A stretch of 64,000 bases of DNA. It comes from Gammaproteobacteria bacterium. Its GTDB lineage: Bacteria; Pseudomonadota; Gammaproteobacteria; Pseudomonadales; JADFDG01. The position numbers and the translations under genes are program-made. The DNA lies in the NCBI GenBank assembly GCA_018262975.1, contig JADFDG010000006.1, forward strand, positions 1-64,000, written 5' to 3'. Positions 49,668 through 58,954 of this stretch are shown here, piece after piece (the first letter of the stretch is position 1; each line of letters starts with the position of its first letter). The notes under the pieces are model-generated. The model did not search any database and had not been told where the DNA came from. It saw only the letters and a list, made by a program, of their open reading frames with translations.

Positions 49668-52148
49668 ATGCCCGCCATGCCCATCCGGCCACTCACGCCG
49701 CGCGAGGCCACGCGCACCAGTCGCCTTGCCGGCCTGTCGTTCAGGACCACCGAAAAACTCGAGCCGCTGGACGAGTTCCTGGGGCAGGATCGCGCCCAGG
49801 CAGCGATCCGTTACGCGGTGGCCATGGACCAGCGCGGCTACAACATCTACGCAGTGGGCACCGATGGCCTGGGCAAGCGCACCCACGTGCTGCGCTTCCT
49901 CGAGGCACACGCGCGCGGCGAGGCGGCGCCTGACGACTGGTGCTACGTCAACAACTTCGACAACCCGCGCGAGCCGCGCGTGCTGCGCCTGCCGGCCGGT
50001 ACCGGCAGCCGGCTCAAGCGCGACATGGAGAAGTTGCTGACGGAGCTGGGCGAAGCCATTCCCCAGGCCTTCGACAACGACAAGTATTACCAGCGCATCG
50101 AGGCCCTCAAGGGCGAACTGCTCAAGGAGCAGCAGCACGCCCTGAGCGAGCTGGCCAAGGAGGCCGAGACGCGCAGCCTGAAGATGGTGCTCAACACCCC
50201 CGGCGGCTACAGCTTCGTGCCGGTCAGCGGCGAGGAGATCCTCGAGCCGGAGCGCTTCAAGAAGCTCGCCCAGGCCAAGCAGGACAAGTACAAGCAGGAC
50301 ATGGAGGAGATGGACAAGCGCCTGCGCTCCTCGCTGCGTGATGTCGGCCAGAAGGAGCAGGTGCACCGCCGCAAGGTTCGCCAGCTGAACGAGGAGACGG
50401 CCGAACAGGTGGTGGTGCATCTGATCGACGAGCTCATCGAGTCCTACAGTCACCTCGCCGCGGTCGCCGAGCACCTCAAGCGCGTCCGCCAGGACCTCAT
50501 CGAGAACTTCAGCATCTTCCTGCCCAGCGGCGAGGAGCAGCTGGAGGCCTCCGCGTCCGCCACCGGCAGCAACACGCCGCCGCGCTACCAGATCAACGTG
50601 ATGGTGTCGCACGACCCGGCCAAGGGTGCTCCGATGGTTGTCGATGACCTGCCGGCCCACAACAACCTGGTCGGGCGCATCGAGCAGGTGACCTACATGG
50701 GCACCGTCGCCACCGACTTCACCCTCATTCGTCCCGGCTCGCTGCACAAGGCGAACGGTGGCTACCTGGTGGTCGAAGTCGAGAAGCTGCTCGAGCAGCC
50801 GTTTGTCTGGGAGAGCCTCAAGCGCACGCTGCGCGCCGGCTGCATCCAGGTGGACGCGCTCGAAAAGATCCTCACCTTCACCGGCACCATTTCGCTGGAG
50901 CCCGAGCCGATCCCCGCCAACGTCAAGGTGGTACTGCTCGGCGACCACCGCATGCTCTACCTGCTGCGCGAACTGGACCCCGACTTCGACGAGCTGTTCC
51001 GCGTGATCGCCGACTTCGAGGATGACATGGACCGCACGCCGGAGAACGAGGTGCGCTACGCGCGTTTCATCGCCGGCATGGCCCGCCAGCAGTCGTTGCT
51101 GCCGCTGGACAAGCCCGCCGTGGGCCGCACCATCGAACTGGCGGCGCGCTGGGCCGAGGACCAGAACAAGTTGTCGCTGCATGCCGCTTCGTTGCAGGAA
51201 ATCCTCCGGGAAGCGTCGTTCTGCGCCCGCGAGGCCGGCCGCAAGCTGGTGATCGCCGACGACATCCGCCAGGCGCGCGAGCGCCAGCAGCACCGTGCCG
51301 GTCGCGTGCGCGACCAGTACCTGGAGACGCTGCACAAGAACCTGCTGATGATCGACGTGAAGGGCAGGGAGGTCGGCCAGATCAACGGCCTGACCGTGCT
51401 CATGCTGCCGGGCTTCGAGTTCGGCATGCCCTCGCGCATCACCGCCACCACCCGCTACGGTGACGGCGAGGTGATCGACATCGAACGCAGCGTGCAACTC
51501 GGCGGCAAGATCCACTCCAAGGGGGTGATGATCATGTCGGCATTCATCAGCACGCTGTTCGCCCAGGAGCGGCCCATCCCGCTGTCGGCGCAGATCGTGT
51601 TCGAGCAGTCCTATTACGGGGTGGAAGGCGACAGCGCCTCGCTGGCCGAGCTGTGCGCGCTGTTGTCGTCACTGTCGGGCATTCCCATCCACCAGTCCTT
51701 CGCCATGACCGGCTCGGTCAACCAGTTCGGCACGGTGCAGGCCATCGGCGGGGTGAACGAGAAGGTGGAAGGCTTCTTCGACGCCTGCCGCATGCTCGAC
51801 ACCCACAAGAGCAAGTCGGTGATCGTGCCGAAGTCCAACGTGCAGAACCTGATGCTGCGCGACGACGTGCTGGCGGCGGTGGAGAAGGGCGAGTTCCGCA
51901 TCTACGGCGTCGAACACGTGGACGAAGCGGCCGAACTGCTGATGGACACCCCGGCGGGCAAACTGCAGAAGAAGGGCGGCTTTACCCCCGGCTCCATCTA
52001 TGCCCGCGTGCTCGAGCGCATCGAGCGGCTGCGCGAACTGCACCTGGAGGAGGCGCGCAAACGTGCCCAGCTGGGCAATGCTCCCAAGGCGGCGAAGAAG
52101 GAAGAAGCCGAGGCCCGCGGGCGCAAGACGCGCAAGGCGCGCCGCTGA
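49668..52148 (+). CDS. LonB-type ATP-dependent protease (AAA + S16 Lon domain)
   Basis: This is an ATP-dependent Ser/Lys protease of the short, soluble LonB-like class (AAA_32 + Lon_C). The 826-aa protein has an N-terminal segment FRTTEKLEPLDEFLGQDRAQ, a Walker A variant GTDGLGKRTH (64-73), a long helical insertion (about 125-270), the sensor/arginine-finger region, and the S16 domain with S656 (GDSASLAEL) and K699 (GGVNEKVEG), the standard 43-residue spacing. The C-terminal tail is Lys/Arg-rich. Substrates are unknown; the host usually has a separate classical Lon. Confidence 0.93.
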   Translation: MPAMPIRPLTPREATRTSRLAGLSFRTTEKLEPLDEFLGQDRAQAAIRYAVAMDQRGYNIYAVGTDGLGKRTHVLRFLEAHARGEAAPDDWCYVNNFDNPREPRVLRLPAGTGSRLKRDMEKLLTELGEAIPQAFDNDKYYQRIEALKGELLKEQQHALSELAKEAETRSLKMVLNTPGGYSFVPVSGEEILEPERFKKLAQAKQDKYKQDMEEMDKRLRSSLRDVGQKEQVHRRKVRQLNEETAEQVVVHLIDELIESYSHLAAVAEHLKRVRQDLIENFSIFLPSGEEQLEASASATGSNTPPRYQINVMVSHDPAKGAPMVVDDLPAHNNLVGRIEQVTYMGTVATDFTLIRPGSLHKANGGYLVVEVEKLLEQPFVWESLKRTLRAGCIQVDALEKILTFTGTISLEPEPIPANVKVVLLGDHRMLYLLRELDPDFDELFRVIADFEDDMDRTPENEVRYARFIAGMARQQSLLPLDKPAVGRTIELAARWAEDQNKLSLHAASLQEILREASFCAREAGRKLVIADDIRQARERQQHRAGRVRDQYLETLHKNLLMIDVKGREVGQINGLTVLMLPGFEFGMPSRITATTRYGDGEVIDIERSVQLGGKIHSKGVMIMSAFISTLFAQERPIPLSAQIVFEQSYYGVEGDSASLAELCALLSSLSGIPIHQSFAMTGSVNQFGTVQAIGGVNEKVEGFFDACRMLDTHKSKSVIVPKSNVQNLMLRDDVLAAVEKGEFRIYGVEHVDEAAELLMDTPAGKLQKKGGFTPGSIYARVLERIERLRELHLEEARKRAQLGNAPKAAKKEEAEARGRKTRKARR

Positions 52149-52154
52149 GGCGCG

Positions 52155-53000
52155 TCAGGCTTGCCAGGTGCCGGGCAAGGGCTCGGTGATGGTGCCGTCT
52201 TCCACCAGCTTGATCAGGTGGGCATGCAGCGAGAGCTTCGCGATGGCATGCATGAAGGGCGGCACGTCGTCGTAGACGCGCGGCAACAGGTCGTCCAGCG
52301 TGGCGCGCTGCATGTCGCGCAGGGCGCGCAGCGTTTTCGATTCGCGGGCCAGCCGGTGGCGGGTGGTGGCGGCGATGACGTGCTGCGGGTCGTGCATGAT
52401 CGTACCGTGGCCCGGGGCGATCGCCGCGATCGGCAAGGCCGACAGCTTCTCCATCGACGCGAGGTATTCGCGCATCGAGCCTTCCGGCGGCACGATCACC
52501 ACGGTCGAGCCCTGCATGATGTGGTCGCCGGTGAACAGCAGGTTCTCGCCTTCCAGCAGGAAGCACAGGTGGTTGGACACGTGGCCGGGCGTGGCGATCA
52601 CCCGCAGGCGCACGTCCCCGCAGGCAATCACGCTGCCGTCGGCCGGCACCAGGTCGGGGCAGAACGACAGGTCGTTGAAGCCGTCGGCGGGCGCCGGATT
52701 GCCGATCAGCCGCGCACCGGTGCGTGCGGCAAGCGGGGCAGCTCCGGGCGAGTGGTCCTCGTGGGTGTGCGTGCACACGATGTCGCGGATGGTGCCGCCC
52801 ATGACCTGCGCGGCATCGAGCAGCGCGGCGATGTGGGCCTCGTCGGCCGGGCCGGGGTCCAGCACCAGCAGGTCGCCGCCGGGGCGTCCGAGCAGGTAGC
52901 TGTTGGTTCCCGGCCCGGTGAACACCGAGGGGTTGGGCGCCAGCACGCGCACCACGTGTTCGGAAATACGCACCGCCTGCCCGGCCAGAATGTCGCTCAT
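52155..53000 (-). CDS. MBL-fold metallo-hydrolase (LACTB2-like)
   Basis: The 281-aa protein has the metallo-beta-lactamase signature THTHEDHSPGA (about 77-87), later ligands in TPGHVSNH (about 140) and GDHIMQG (about 160), and a C-terminal winged-helix extension (RVYDDVPPFMHAIAKLSLHA) as in LACTB2/glyoxalase II-like hydrolases. The substrate is unknown; thioester or RNA hydrolysis are family options. It is last in the overlapping acyl-CoA operon, 1 bp after the NUDIX gene. Confidence 0.9.
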   Translation of the reverse strand: MSDILAGQAVRISEHVVRVLAPNPSVFTGPGTNSYLLGRPGGDLLVLDPGPADEAHIAALLDAAQVMGGTIRDIVCTHTHEDHSPGAAPLAARTGARLIGNPAPADGFNDLSFCPDLVPADGSVIACGDVRLRVIATPGHVSNHLCFLLEGENLLFTGDHIMQGSTVVIVPPEGSMREYLASMEKLSALPIAAIAPGHGTIMHDPQHVIAATTRHRLARESKTLRALRDMQRATLDDLLPRVYDDVPPFMHAIAKLSLHAHLIKLVEDGTITEPLPGTWQA

Positions 53001-53001
53001 G

Positions 53002-53733
53002 TCAGGCTTCCTCGTAACCGGCGTCGCCGGGCACCAGCAGGCGAATACCGCCGGGCCCGTTGACCATCTTCGGCTGGATGGCCGCCACCGCCCGTGGTGC
53101 CTGCGCGTGCGCCAGCAGCGCCTCGACGCTGTCGAATGCCGCCAGCGCCTCGAGGTTGCGGATGGTCGGGAAGATCAGGCGGATCTCCCCGCGCTCGTTG
53201 GCGGCCAGCGCCTGGCGCGCGGTCAGCCAGTCGGCCGCAACCGCTTCACGGCCATCGACGCGTACCGCCTGCCCCTGCGGCAGGCGTGCCACGAAAAAGC
53301 GTGTGTCGTAGCGACGCGGGATGCCGGTCGGCGTGATCCAGTGGCTGAAGTAGCCCAGGGCATCGGTGGCCAGTTCCTGCACCGCGGCGGGCACCAGGTC
53401 CGCGAAGCGTTGGCGGCGGTTGGCCAGCAGGTCCTGCAGAGCTGCCGCGTCGGTGCTGGCGGCACCGAGCAGCACGCCGACTTCCTCCAGGCTTTCACGC
53501 ACGGCCGCCACGAAGGATGCCAGCGCGTCGTCATGGCCGAGCAAGGCGCGGGCGCTGTCCACGCTGCGGCGCGATGCCGCCTGCAGGCGCGGATCGTTGT
53601 CGTCGGCATCCACCAGCCCGCCGGGAAAAACGTGAAGGCCGGGGAAGTCCCCGGCCTCGCCACGCTTGACCAGCAGCACTTCGGGGCCATCGGCCCCGTC
53701 GCGCACCAGTATCAGGCTCGCGGCAGCACGCAT
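53002..53733 (-). CDS. NUDIX hydrolase with long insertion in the Nudix region
   Basis: The 243-aa protein has FPGGLVDADDND at the start of the Nudix region and AAVRESLEEVGVLLG as the REx2EExG helix, separated by about 30 extra residues, as in NUDT19/NUDT7-like CoA diphosphatases. With acyl-CoA enzymes on both sides, cleavage of CoA or acyl-CoA is a reasonable inference. The start overlaps the acyl-CoA dehydrogenase stop (TGATG) and the stop lies 1 bp before the MBL gene. Confidence 0.9.
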   Translation of the reverse strand: MRAAASLILVRDGADGPEVLLVKRGEAGDFPGLHVFPGGLVDADDNDPRLQAASRRSVDSARALLGHDDALASFVAAVRESLEEVGVLLGAASTDAAALQDLLANRRQRFADLVPAAVQELATDALGYFSHWITPTGIPRRYDTRFFVARLPQGQAVRVDGREAVAADWLTARQALAANERGEIRLIFPTIRNLEALAAFDSVEALLAHAQAPRAVAAIQPKMVNGPGGIRLLVPGDAGYEEA

Positions 53734-54866
53734 CAGGCGAGCGCGGCGAAACGCTGCAGGTGGTAATCCTCGTTGCCGAACAGCGCATCGAGGGCGGTCA
53801 GCCGCTTGAAGTAGTGGCCGGTGGCCAGCTCGTCGGTCATGCCCATGCCGCCGTGCAGTTGCACCGCCTGCTGGCCGACGTAACGACCGGCTTTCGAGCA
53901 GTACGCCTTCAGCGCGCTGGCCGCCTTGCGGCGCTCGTGCGCGTCGTTCTCGCCCAGGCGGATGGCAGCCATCAGCAGCAGTGACTTGGCCTGCTCGTGG
54001 TAGATGAACATGTCCACCATGCGGTGCTGCAGCACCTGGAAGCTGCTGATCGGCACGCCGAACTGCTTGCGGGTTTTCGTGTACTCCACGGTGCCCTTGT
54101 ACAAGGCCTCCATGGCGCCGATGGCCTCGGCACACAGCAGCACCGTCGCTTCGTCGACGGCCGCTTCCAGCGCATCGAAGCCCTTGCCGGCCTCGCCGAG
54201 CAGGGCGTCGGCATCGACGCGCACGTTGGTGAATTCGATCTCGGCGGCGCGGAAGCCGTCGAAGCCCAGCCAGGCCTTGCGGCTGATGCCGGCGCTGGCG
54301 GCGTCCACCGCGAACAGGCTGATGCCCTCGCTGTCACCCGGCTTGCCGGCCGTGCGCGCGGCCACCACCAGCAGGCCGGCGATGTCGCCGTTCAGCACGG
54401 CGATCTTGCCGCCGTTGAGTACCCAGCCGTTGCCGTCGGCTTTCGCGGACATGCCGATGCCCGCCAGCGAAAAGCGCGAACCGGCCTCGGCATAGGCGAG
54501 GGCGGCATGACGGCTGCCGTCGGCCAGCGCCGGCAGCAGCGCCGCACGCTGGGCTGCACTGCCGGCGTGGCGAATGGCGCCGCCGGCCAGCACGATGGTG
54601 GCCAGGTAGGGTTCAACCACGAGGCCCTTGCCGAATTCCTCCATCACCACCGACACGTCCAGCAGCGAACCGCCCAGGCCGCCGTCTTCCTCGGCAAACG
54701 GCAGTGCCAGCCAGCCCAGTTCCGCCATCTCGGCCCAGTGCTTCGGGTTGAAACCCCGGTGCTCGCGCAGCATGCGGCGGCGCTTCTCGAACTCGTAGTT
54801 GTCACGGACCCACTTGCGGACGCTGTCGCGCAGCAGGTTCTGTTCCTCGGTGTAGGAGAAGTTCAT
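53733..54866 (-). CDS. Acyl-CoA dehydrogenase
   Basis: This FAD-dependent enzyme performs the first step of beta-oxidation. The 377-aa protein has the N-terminal helical domain (MNFSYTEEQNLLRDSVRKWV), the FAD/substrate segments LAYAEAGSRFSLAG and SRKAWLGFDGFRAAEIEF, and the C-terminal YTKTRKQFGVPISSFQVLQH with QLHGGMGMTDE. The EYTKTRKQFG / GGMGMTDEL region is typical, but the position of the catalytic glutamate differs among subfamilies and I cannot fix it. It is followed by overlapping NUDIX and MBL genes. Confidence 0.93.
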   Translation of the reverse strand: MNFSYTEEQNLLRDSVRKWVRDNYEFEKRRRMLREHRGFNPKHWAEMAELGWLALPFAEEDGGLGGSLLDVSVVMEEFGKGLVVEPYLATIVLAGGAIRHAGSAAQRAALLPALADGSRHAALAYAEAGSRFSLAGIGMSAKADGNGWVLNGGKIAVLNGDIAGLLVVAARTAGKPGDSEGISLFAVDAASAGISRKAWLGFDGFRAAEIEFTNVRVDADALLGEAGKGFDALEAAVDEATVLLCAEAIGAMEALYKGTVEYTKTRKQFGVPISSFQVLQHRMVDMFIYHEQAKSLLLMAAIRLGENDAHERRKAASALKAYCSKAGRYVGQQAVQLHGGMGMTDELATGHYFKRLTALDALFGNEDYHLQRFAALA

Positions 54867-55035
54867 CGGTGGTCCTTGTGGCCGGCATCGCGAGGGCCGG
54901 CGTGTTGGGTGGGGCAGGGGGCGCCGCCATCGATGGCGGGGCTTCCGGGTGGCGTAGTATCGCCCGCCGCGCCGCCACGGCAATGACGTTTTCGCTCAGC
55001 GCGCTTTGCCTTCGCGACAGGTCTCCCGCCGCCGG

Positions 55036-55527
55036 TCAGCGCACGGCAGGACGAAAGGTCCTGGCCGCCCCGGCCGTTGCCTGCCAGCGCAGTTCGCCCG
55101 GCGGGATGGCGCCGCGCCCGGGGAAGGCCAGCGAGAAGGGGCGCGCCTCACCGGGCGGCAGCGAGATCACCAGCGGTCGCTCCATTTCCAGGTGTGTCGT
55201 GCAGGCCGTGCCGTTGCAGTACTCCACCCGCAGGTGCACCTGCACGGCACTCACGGCAACATCGCCGCGCGCGTTGCGTGCGCTGCCGGCCAGACGGTAG
55301 CTGCCCGCCACCGGGGTCAGCGTCATGCCGTCGAGGCGCACCACGTCGCTGTCGCCGGTGACGCTGTACCCGTGTGACGCCCACCAGGCGTACGTGGCAG
55401 CCAGTAACGCCAGCAGCAGCGTGCCGGCCAGGGCGCGCGCGAACAGCGGACGATGCTCGCGCCAGACAATCAGCAGACCACCGCCCGCCACCAGCGCGAG
55501 CAGGGTGACAACGAGGAAGGCGGTCAT
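55036..55527 (-). CDS. Small two-helix membrane protein with periplasmic domain (163 aa)
   Basis: Two hydrophobic helices (about 4-22 and 30-49) are followed by a beta-rich domain of about 110 residues (SDVVRLDGMTLTPVAGSYRL, VQVHLRVEYCNGTACTTHLE) with two cysteines that could form a disulfide. I do not recognise the family. Its start overlaps the crotonase stop (ATGA), so it is co-translated with it. About 170 bp separate it from the acyl-CoA dehydrogenase start; nothing else is seen there. Confidence 0.72.
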   Translation of the reverse strand: MTAFLVVTLLALVAGGGLLIVWREHRPLFARALAGTLLLALLAATYAWWASHGYSVTGDSDVVRLDGMTLTPVAGSYRLAGSARNARGDVAVSAVQVHLRVEYCNGTACTTHLEMERPLVISLPPGEARPFSLAFPGRGAIPPGELRWQATAGAARTFRPAVR

Positions 55528-56213
55528 GCGCGCCCGGCGGCCCGTTCGGCGGCCAGCCGGGCCATGCCGTCGCGCAGCATGCGCTTGATCTCGCTGTAGG
55601 TGGGTCGGTGCTTGCCGGACAGTTCGCGGGCGTAGCCCAGCGCGGCGGCCTGCAACGACTGCTCGGGGTGGATGGCGTCCACCACGCCCAGCGCCAGCGC
55701 CTCTTCGCCGCCGATGGCATCGGCGGTCAGCGCCAGCCGGTTCAGGGCGCGGGCATCGGGCAGCAGGCGGATGGTCTCGACCATCGCCGGGGTGAACGCC
55801 ATGCGGATCTTCACTTCCGGGTAGCAGAATCGCCCACGGTCGGCGCGCATCAGGCGGAAATCGCAGGCGGTGGCGAGGATGGCGCCACCACCGTAGGCGT
55901 TGCCGTTGATACAGGCCACGGTGGGCATCGGGAACAGCGCGACGCGGATGAACAGGTCCTCCAGCCGCCGCACGAACTGGCGGGCGGTGTCGCCGCCCGC
56001 GGCCATCATCCACTCGAGGTCGATGCCGTTGCAGAAGGTCTTGGGATGGTGGCTGGTGATCAGCAGGGCACGGTTGCCCGCCGAAGCCTCCACGGTGTCG
56101 AGGGCGGCGTGCCACTCGACCAGCGCCTGGTCGTTGAAGGTGTTGTCCCGGTCGGCGTTGGCAATGGTCAGTACCCAGACGTCGCCGTCTGCGGTCAGTT
56201 CAATGGCCGGCAT
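55524..56213 (-). CDS. Enoyl-CoA hydratase/isomerase family protein
   Basis: This 229-aa crotonase-fold protein has the oxyanion segments HPKTFCNGIDLEWMM (about 56-70) and INGNAYGGGAILATA (about 100-114), then CYPEVKIRMAFTPAMVETI where the acid residue E126 is kept. This pattern is closer to Delta3-Delta2-enoyl-CoA isomerases than to classical hydratases. The start at 56213 is preferred because it matches the family N-terminus (MPAIELTADGDVWVLTIANA). It leads the acyl-CoA gene group on the minus strand. Confidence 0.9.
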   Translation of the reverse strand: MPAIELTADGDVWVLTIANADRDNTFNDQALVEWHAALDTVEASAGNRALLITSHHPKTFCNGIDLEWMMAAGGDTARQFVRRLEDLFIRVALFPMPTVACINGNAYGGGAILATACDFRLMRADRGRFCYPEVKIRMAFTPAMVETIRLLPDARALNRLALTADAIGGEEALALGVVDAIHPEQSLQAAALGYARELSGKHRPTYSEIKRMLRDGMARLAAERAAGRA

Positions 56214-56451
56214 GCTGTGGGATCCGTCGTGTTCGGTTCGGGGGCCTGACTGTAGGAGCGGGCGGGACCTGGTGTCCAGCCGGACGGGTCGCGAAAATAC
56301 ATGAGATTTGAATAACAACTAATTGATATGTAATGGATATGCCGTCGGCATTGGCGGCACTCTTTCACTGCACGACCATTCTGCTATCCTTCGCGACCGC
56401 CAGAACCGGCCGGTCATCCGGCCTGCCAAAGCCCTCCACCCGGAACCCCGC
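56214..56451. promoter_or_regulatory. AT-rich divergent promoter region
   Basis: The 238-bp gap between the minus-strand crotonase and plus-strand DUF1244 genes contains an AT-rich stretch at 56300-56340, strikingly poorer in GC than its surroundings and including TTGAAT (56308-56313). It probably holds promoters for both directions; exact boxes are uncertain. Confidence 0.4.
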
Positions 56452-56754
56452 ATGAGCGATCCGCTGCACGACCCGGCCGTCGAGGCCGCCGTCTTCCGCC
56501 GCCTGCTGGCCCACCTCGACGGCCGCAAGGATGTCCAGAACATCGACCTGATGAACCTGGCCGGCTTCTGCCGCAATTGCCTGGCCAAGTGGTACGCCGA
56601 GGAGGCCGGTCGGCAGGGGCACGAGGTGTCCGTGGAGGATGCGAAGACCCGTGTCTACGGCATGCCGTACGCGGAGTGGAAGGCGAACTACCAGCGCGAG
56701 GCCAGCCCGGAACAGCAGGCTGCCTTCGCCAACCGCGGCCCCGGGCAGGGCTGA
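56452..56754 (+). CDS. DUF1244 family protein
   Basis: This small helical protein (100 aa) has the family core HLDGRKDVQNIDLMNLAGFC followed by RNCLAKWY and VYGMPYAEWKANYQ. DUF1244 proteins are common in proteobacteria; a structure is known but the function is not. The start MSDPLHDPAV at 56452 is chosen over an upstream frame without family support. It is followed after 38 bp by an enoyl-CoA hydratase gene. Confidence 0.92.
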   Translation: MSDPLHDPAVEAAVFRRLLAHLDGRKDVQNIDLMNLAGFCRNCLAKWYAEEAGRQGHEVSVEDAKTRVYGMPYAEWKANYQREASPEQQAAFANRGPGQG

Positions 56755-56792
56755 GCGGACCCATCAAGCGAATCACCGTCCGGAGTAGAGCC

Positions 56793-57653
56793 ATGAGCTA
56801 CCAAACCCTGAAGACCGCGGTCGACAACGGCGTCATGACCGTCACCCTGAACCGTCCCGAGAAGATGAACGCCTTCAACGTGACGATGTTCCAGGAGCTG
56901 CTGAAGGTTGCCGACGAGATCGACGGCAACGACGACGTGCGCGTGGCGATCTTCACCGGCGAGGGCCGTGCCTTCTGCGCCGGCGCCGACCTCGAGGCGG
57001 GCGCCGACACCTTCAAGTACGACGCCGGCGGCGGCGAGATCGACTGGAGCAAGGTGCGTGACATCGGCGGCATCCTCAACCTGCGCCTGTTCAAGTGCCG
57101 CAAGCCGCTGATCGCGGCCATCAACGGCGCGGCGGTGGGCATCGGCGCCACCATGACCCTGCCGATGGACATCCGCGTGTGCTCCGAGGCTGCCAAGATC
57201 GGCTTCGTGTTCGTGCGTCGCGGCATCGTGCCGGACGGCGCGGCCAGCTGGCTGCTGCCCAAGGTCGTGGGCCTGCCGCAGGCGCTGGAGTGGACGCTGA
57301 GCGGCCGCGTGTTCGGCGCCGAGGAAGCCCTCAAGGGCGGCCTGGTGCGCTCGGTGCACAAGCCAGAGGACGTCCTGCCGACCGCCATGGCCCTGGCCCG
57401 CGAGATCGCCGACAACACCTCGGCCATTTCCGTGGCCGTCGCCCGCCAGCTGCTGTGGAACATGGCTGGCAGCGAGCACCCGGTGTTCGCCAACATGTAC
57501 GAGTCCCGCGGCCTTTACTACGCCGGCAAGTCGCCGGATGCGATGGAGGGCGTGATGTCCTTCCTGCAGAAGCGCCAGCCGGTTTACCCGGGCAAGGTCA
57601 GCAAGGACATGCCGGCCGGCTTCCCGTGGTGGGACGAGCCGCAGTACAAGTAA
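56793..57653 (+). CDS. Enoyl-CoA hydratase
   Basis: This full-length crotonase (286 aa) has TGEGRAFCAGADLEAG (about 54-69) and AAINGAAVGIGATMTLPMDI (about 108-127) for the oxyanion hole, then FVFVRRGIVPDGAASWLLPK, in which Asp replaces the second usual Glu, a pattern frequent in a hydratase/dehydratase-like branch. The C-terminal part PVYPGKVSKDMPAGFPWW is longer than in minimal crotonases. GGAG lies before the ATG at 56793. A strong terminator follows. Confidence 0.92.
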   Translation: MSYQTLKTAVDNGVMTVTLNRPEKMNAFNVTMFQELLKVADEIDGNDDVRVAIFTGEGRAFCAGADLEAGADTFKYDAGGGEIDWSKVRDIGGILNLRLFKCRKPLIAAINGAAVGIGATMTLPMDIRVCSEAAKIGFVFVRRGIVPDGAASWLLPKVVGLPQALEWTLSGRVFGAEEALKGGLVRSVHKPEDVLPTAMALAREIADNTSAISVAVARQLLWNMAGSEHPVFANMYESRGLYYAGKSPDAMEGVMSFLQKRQPVYPGKVSKDMPAGFPWWDEPQYK

Positions 57654-57674
57654 AACGCCAGCGCGTTCGACCGG

Positions 57675-57702
57675 AGCCCCGCCATGCGGGGCTTCTTTTT
57701 TT
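57675..57702 (+). terminator. Rho-independent terminator of the enoyl-CoA hydratase gene
   Basis: An 8-bp stem AGCCCCGC/GCGGGGCT with a 3-base loop is followed by TCTTTTTTT. Confidence 0.9.
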
Positions 57703-57787
57703 GGGCGCCATGGCCGCTACTGTCGGTGGCGCGGGCGTTGGGCTACGATGCACCAGTCATTACGCCTGCCTGTCGGGGATACCGCTG

Positions 57788-58942
57788 ATGTCGCTGCGTT
57801 CGCTGATCGTCCTTGTTGCCTGCCTCGTTGCGTTCCCGGCGCGCGCCGCCGAGCCGCCGCTGCAACTGAACCAGACCATGGTCGAGATCGGCGGGGTGAT
57901 GTCCAACCTGCTCAACGAGAAGGTCCTGTCGGATCCCGACAACGCGCTGCGCCAGCTCGACGCGCTGGAAGAACGCTTCCGCACCATGGAGCCGCATACC
58001 GCGGACCGCGGACCGGCTTTCCGCATCACCTGGCAGACCATGGTCGAGCAGATCGGCCGCACCCGCGACGCGGTCGAGGCGGGCACCGCCACCACGGGCA
58101 ACATGCGCAACCTGGTACACGGCATTGCCTCCGCCTGCGCCGGCTGCCACACGCAGGACGACCGCACCCAGGCCATCAGCTTCGGCAAGTTGTCGCCGTC
58201 CACGGATGATCCGCTGCAGAAGGCGCGCTTCCACTACATCACGCGCGACTACGCCGCCGCGCTCAGCCTCTACGATGCCTACCTGGATGCCCAGCCGCGC
58301 CTGGCCTACAACGGCCCGATCCTCGATGCGCTGGAAGGCGAACTGACGATCTACGCGCAGGTGTATCGCGATCCGGAGCGGGGCGCCAAGGCCCTGCGCA
58401 AGCGGCTGGAGCGCAGCGGCGGCTCGATGTCCAAGCAGGTGCGCAAGGACCTGCAGGCCTGGGTCAAGGGCTTCGAGGAAATCCGCAAGGCGAAGCTGAA
58501 GGCTTTCGAGCCTTCGATCGGCGACCTCGAGGCCTACGCCACCCGCTACATCCAGCCGCATGCCGGCGTGCCCATCGTCACCGAGGAAAAGGACACGGTG
58601 ATCTACCTGTGGATGCGCGGCCTGCTGCACGAGTACGTGCAGTCGCACCCGGCTGACCCGCGCATGCCGGACCTGCTCTACTGGCTGGCCATCGCCGATC
58701 GCGTGCTGGATTACAACTTCTATTACTCGCTCGCCGACCTGTACCTGAAGGAATGCATCGTCCGTTACCCGGACACCGACGCGGCCGAGCGCTGCTACGA
58801 CGAGTTCGAGCGTTACGTGGAGTTCGCCTACAGCGGCTCCAGCGGCGAGCACGTGCCGGCAGAAGTTCGCGACGACCTGGCGCGCCTGCGCGAGATCCTC
58901 GACGCGGCCCACGCCGCTACCGAAGTACCCGCCGCCCCGTAA
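57788..58942 (+). CDS. Exported helical-repeat protein with a single c-type haem motif
   Basis: The signal peptide (1-20, MSLRSLIVLVACLVAFPARA) indicates export. A four-helix-like domain ends in ASACAGCHTQ with CAGCH at 117-121, a c-type haem attachment motif as in cytochrome c' or related proteins. The remaining 260 residues are helical repeats (FHYITRDYAAALSLYDAYLD, YWLAIADRVLDYNFYYSLAD) resembling TPRs. I do not recognise a named family. A periplasmic electron-transfer or redox-sensing scaffold is possible. It ends next to a bidirectional hairpin. Confidence 0.8.
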   Translation: MSLRSLIVLVACLVAFPARAAEPPLQLNQTMVEIGGVMSNLLNEKVLSDPDNALRQLDALEERFRTMEPHTADRGPAFRITWQTMVEQIGRTRDAVEAGTATTGNMRNLVHGIASACAGCHTQDDRTQAISFGKLSPSTDDPLQKARFHYITRDYAAALSLYDAYLDAQPRLAYNGPILDALEGELTIYAQVYRDPERGAKALRKRLERSGGSMSKQVRKDLQAWVKGFEEIRKAKLKAFEPSIGDLEAYATRYIQPHAGVPIVTEEKDTVIYLWMRGLLHEYVQSHPADPRMPDLLYWLAIADRVLDYNFYYSLADLYLKECIVRYPDTDAAERCYDEFERYVEFAYSGSSGEHVPAEVRDDLARLREILDAAHAATEVPAAP

Positions 58943-58954
58943 CCGGCCCCACCT

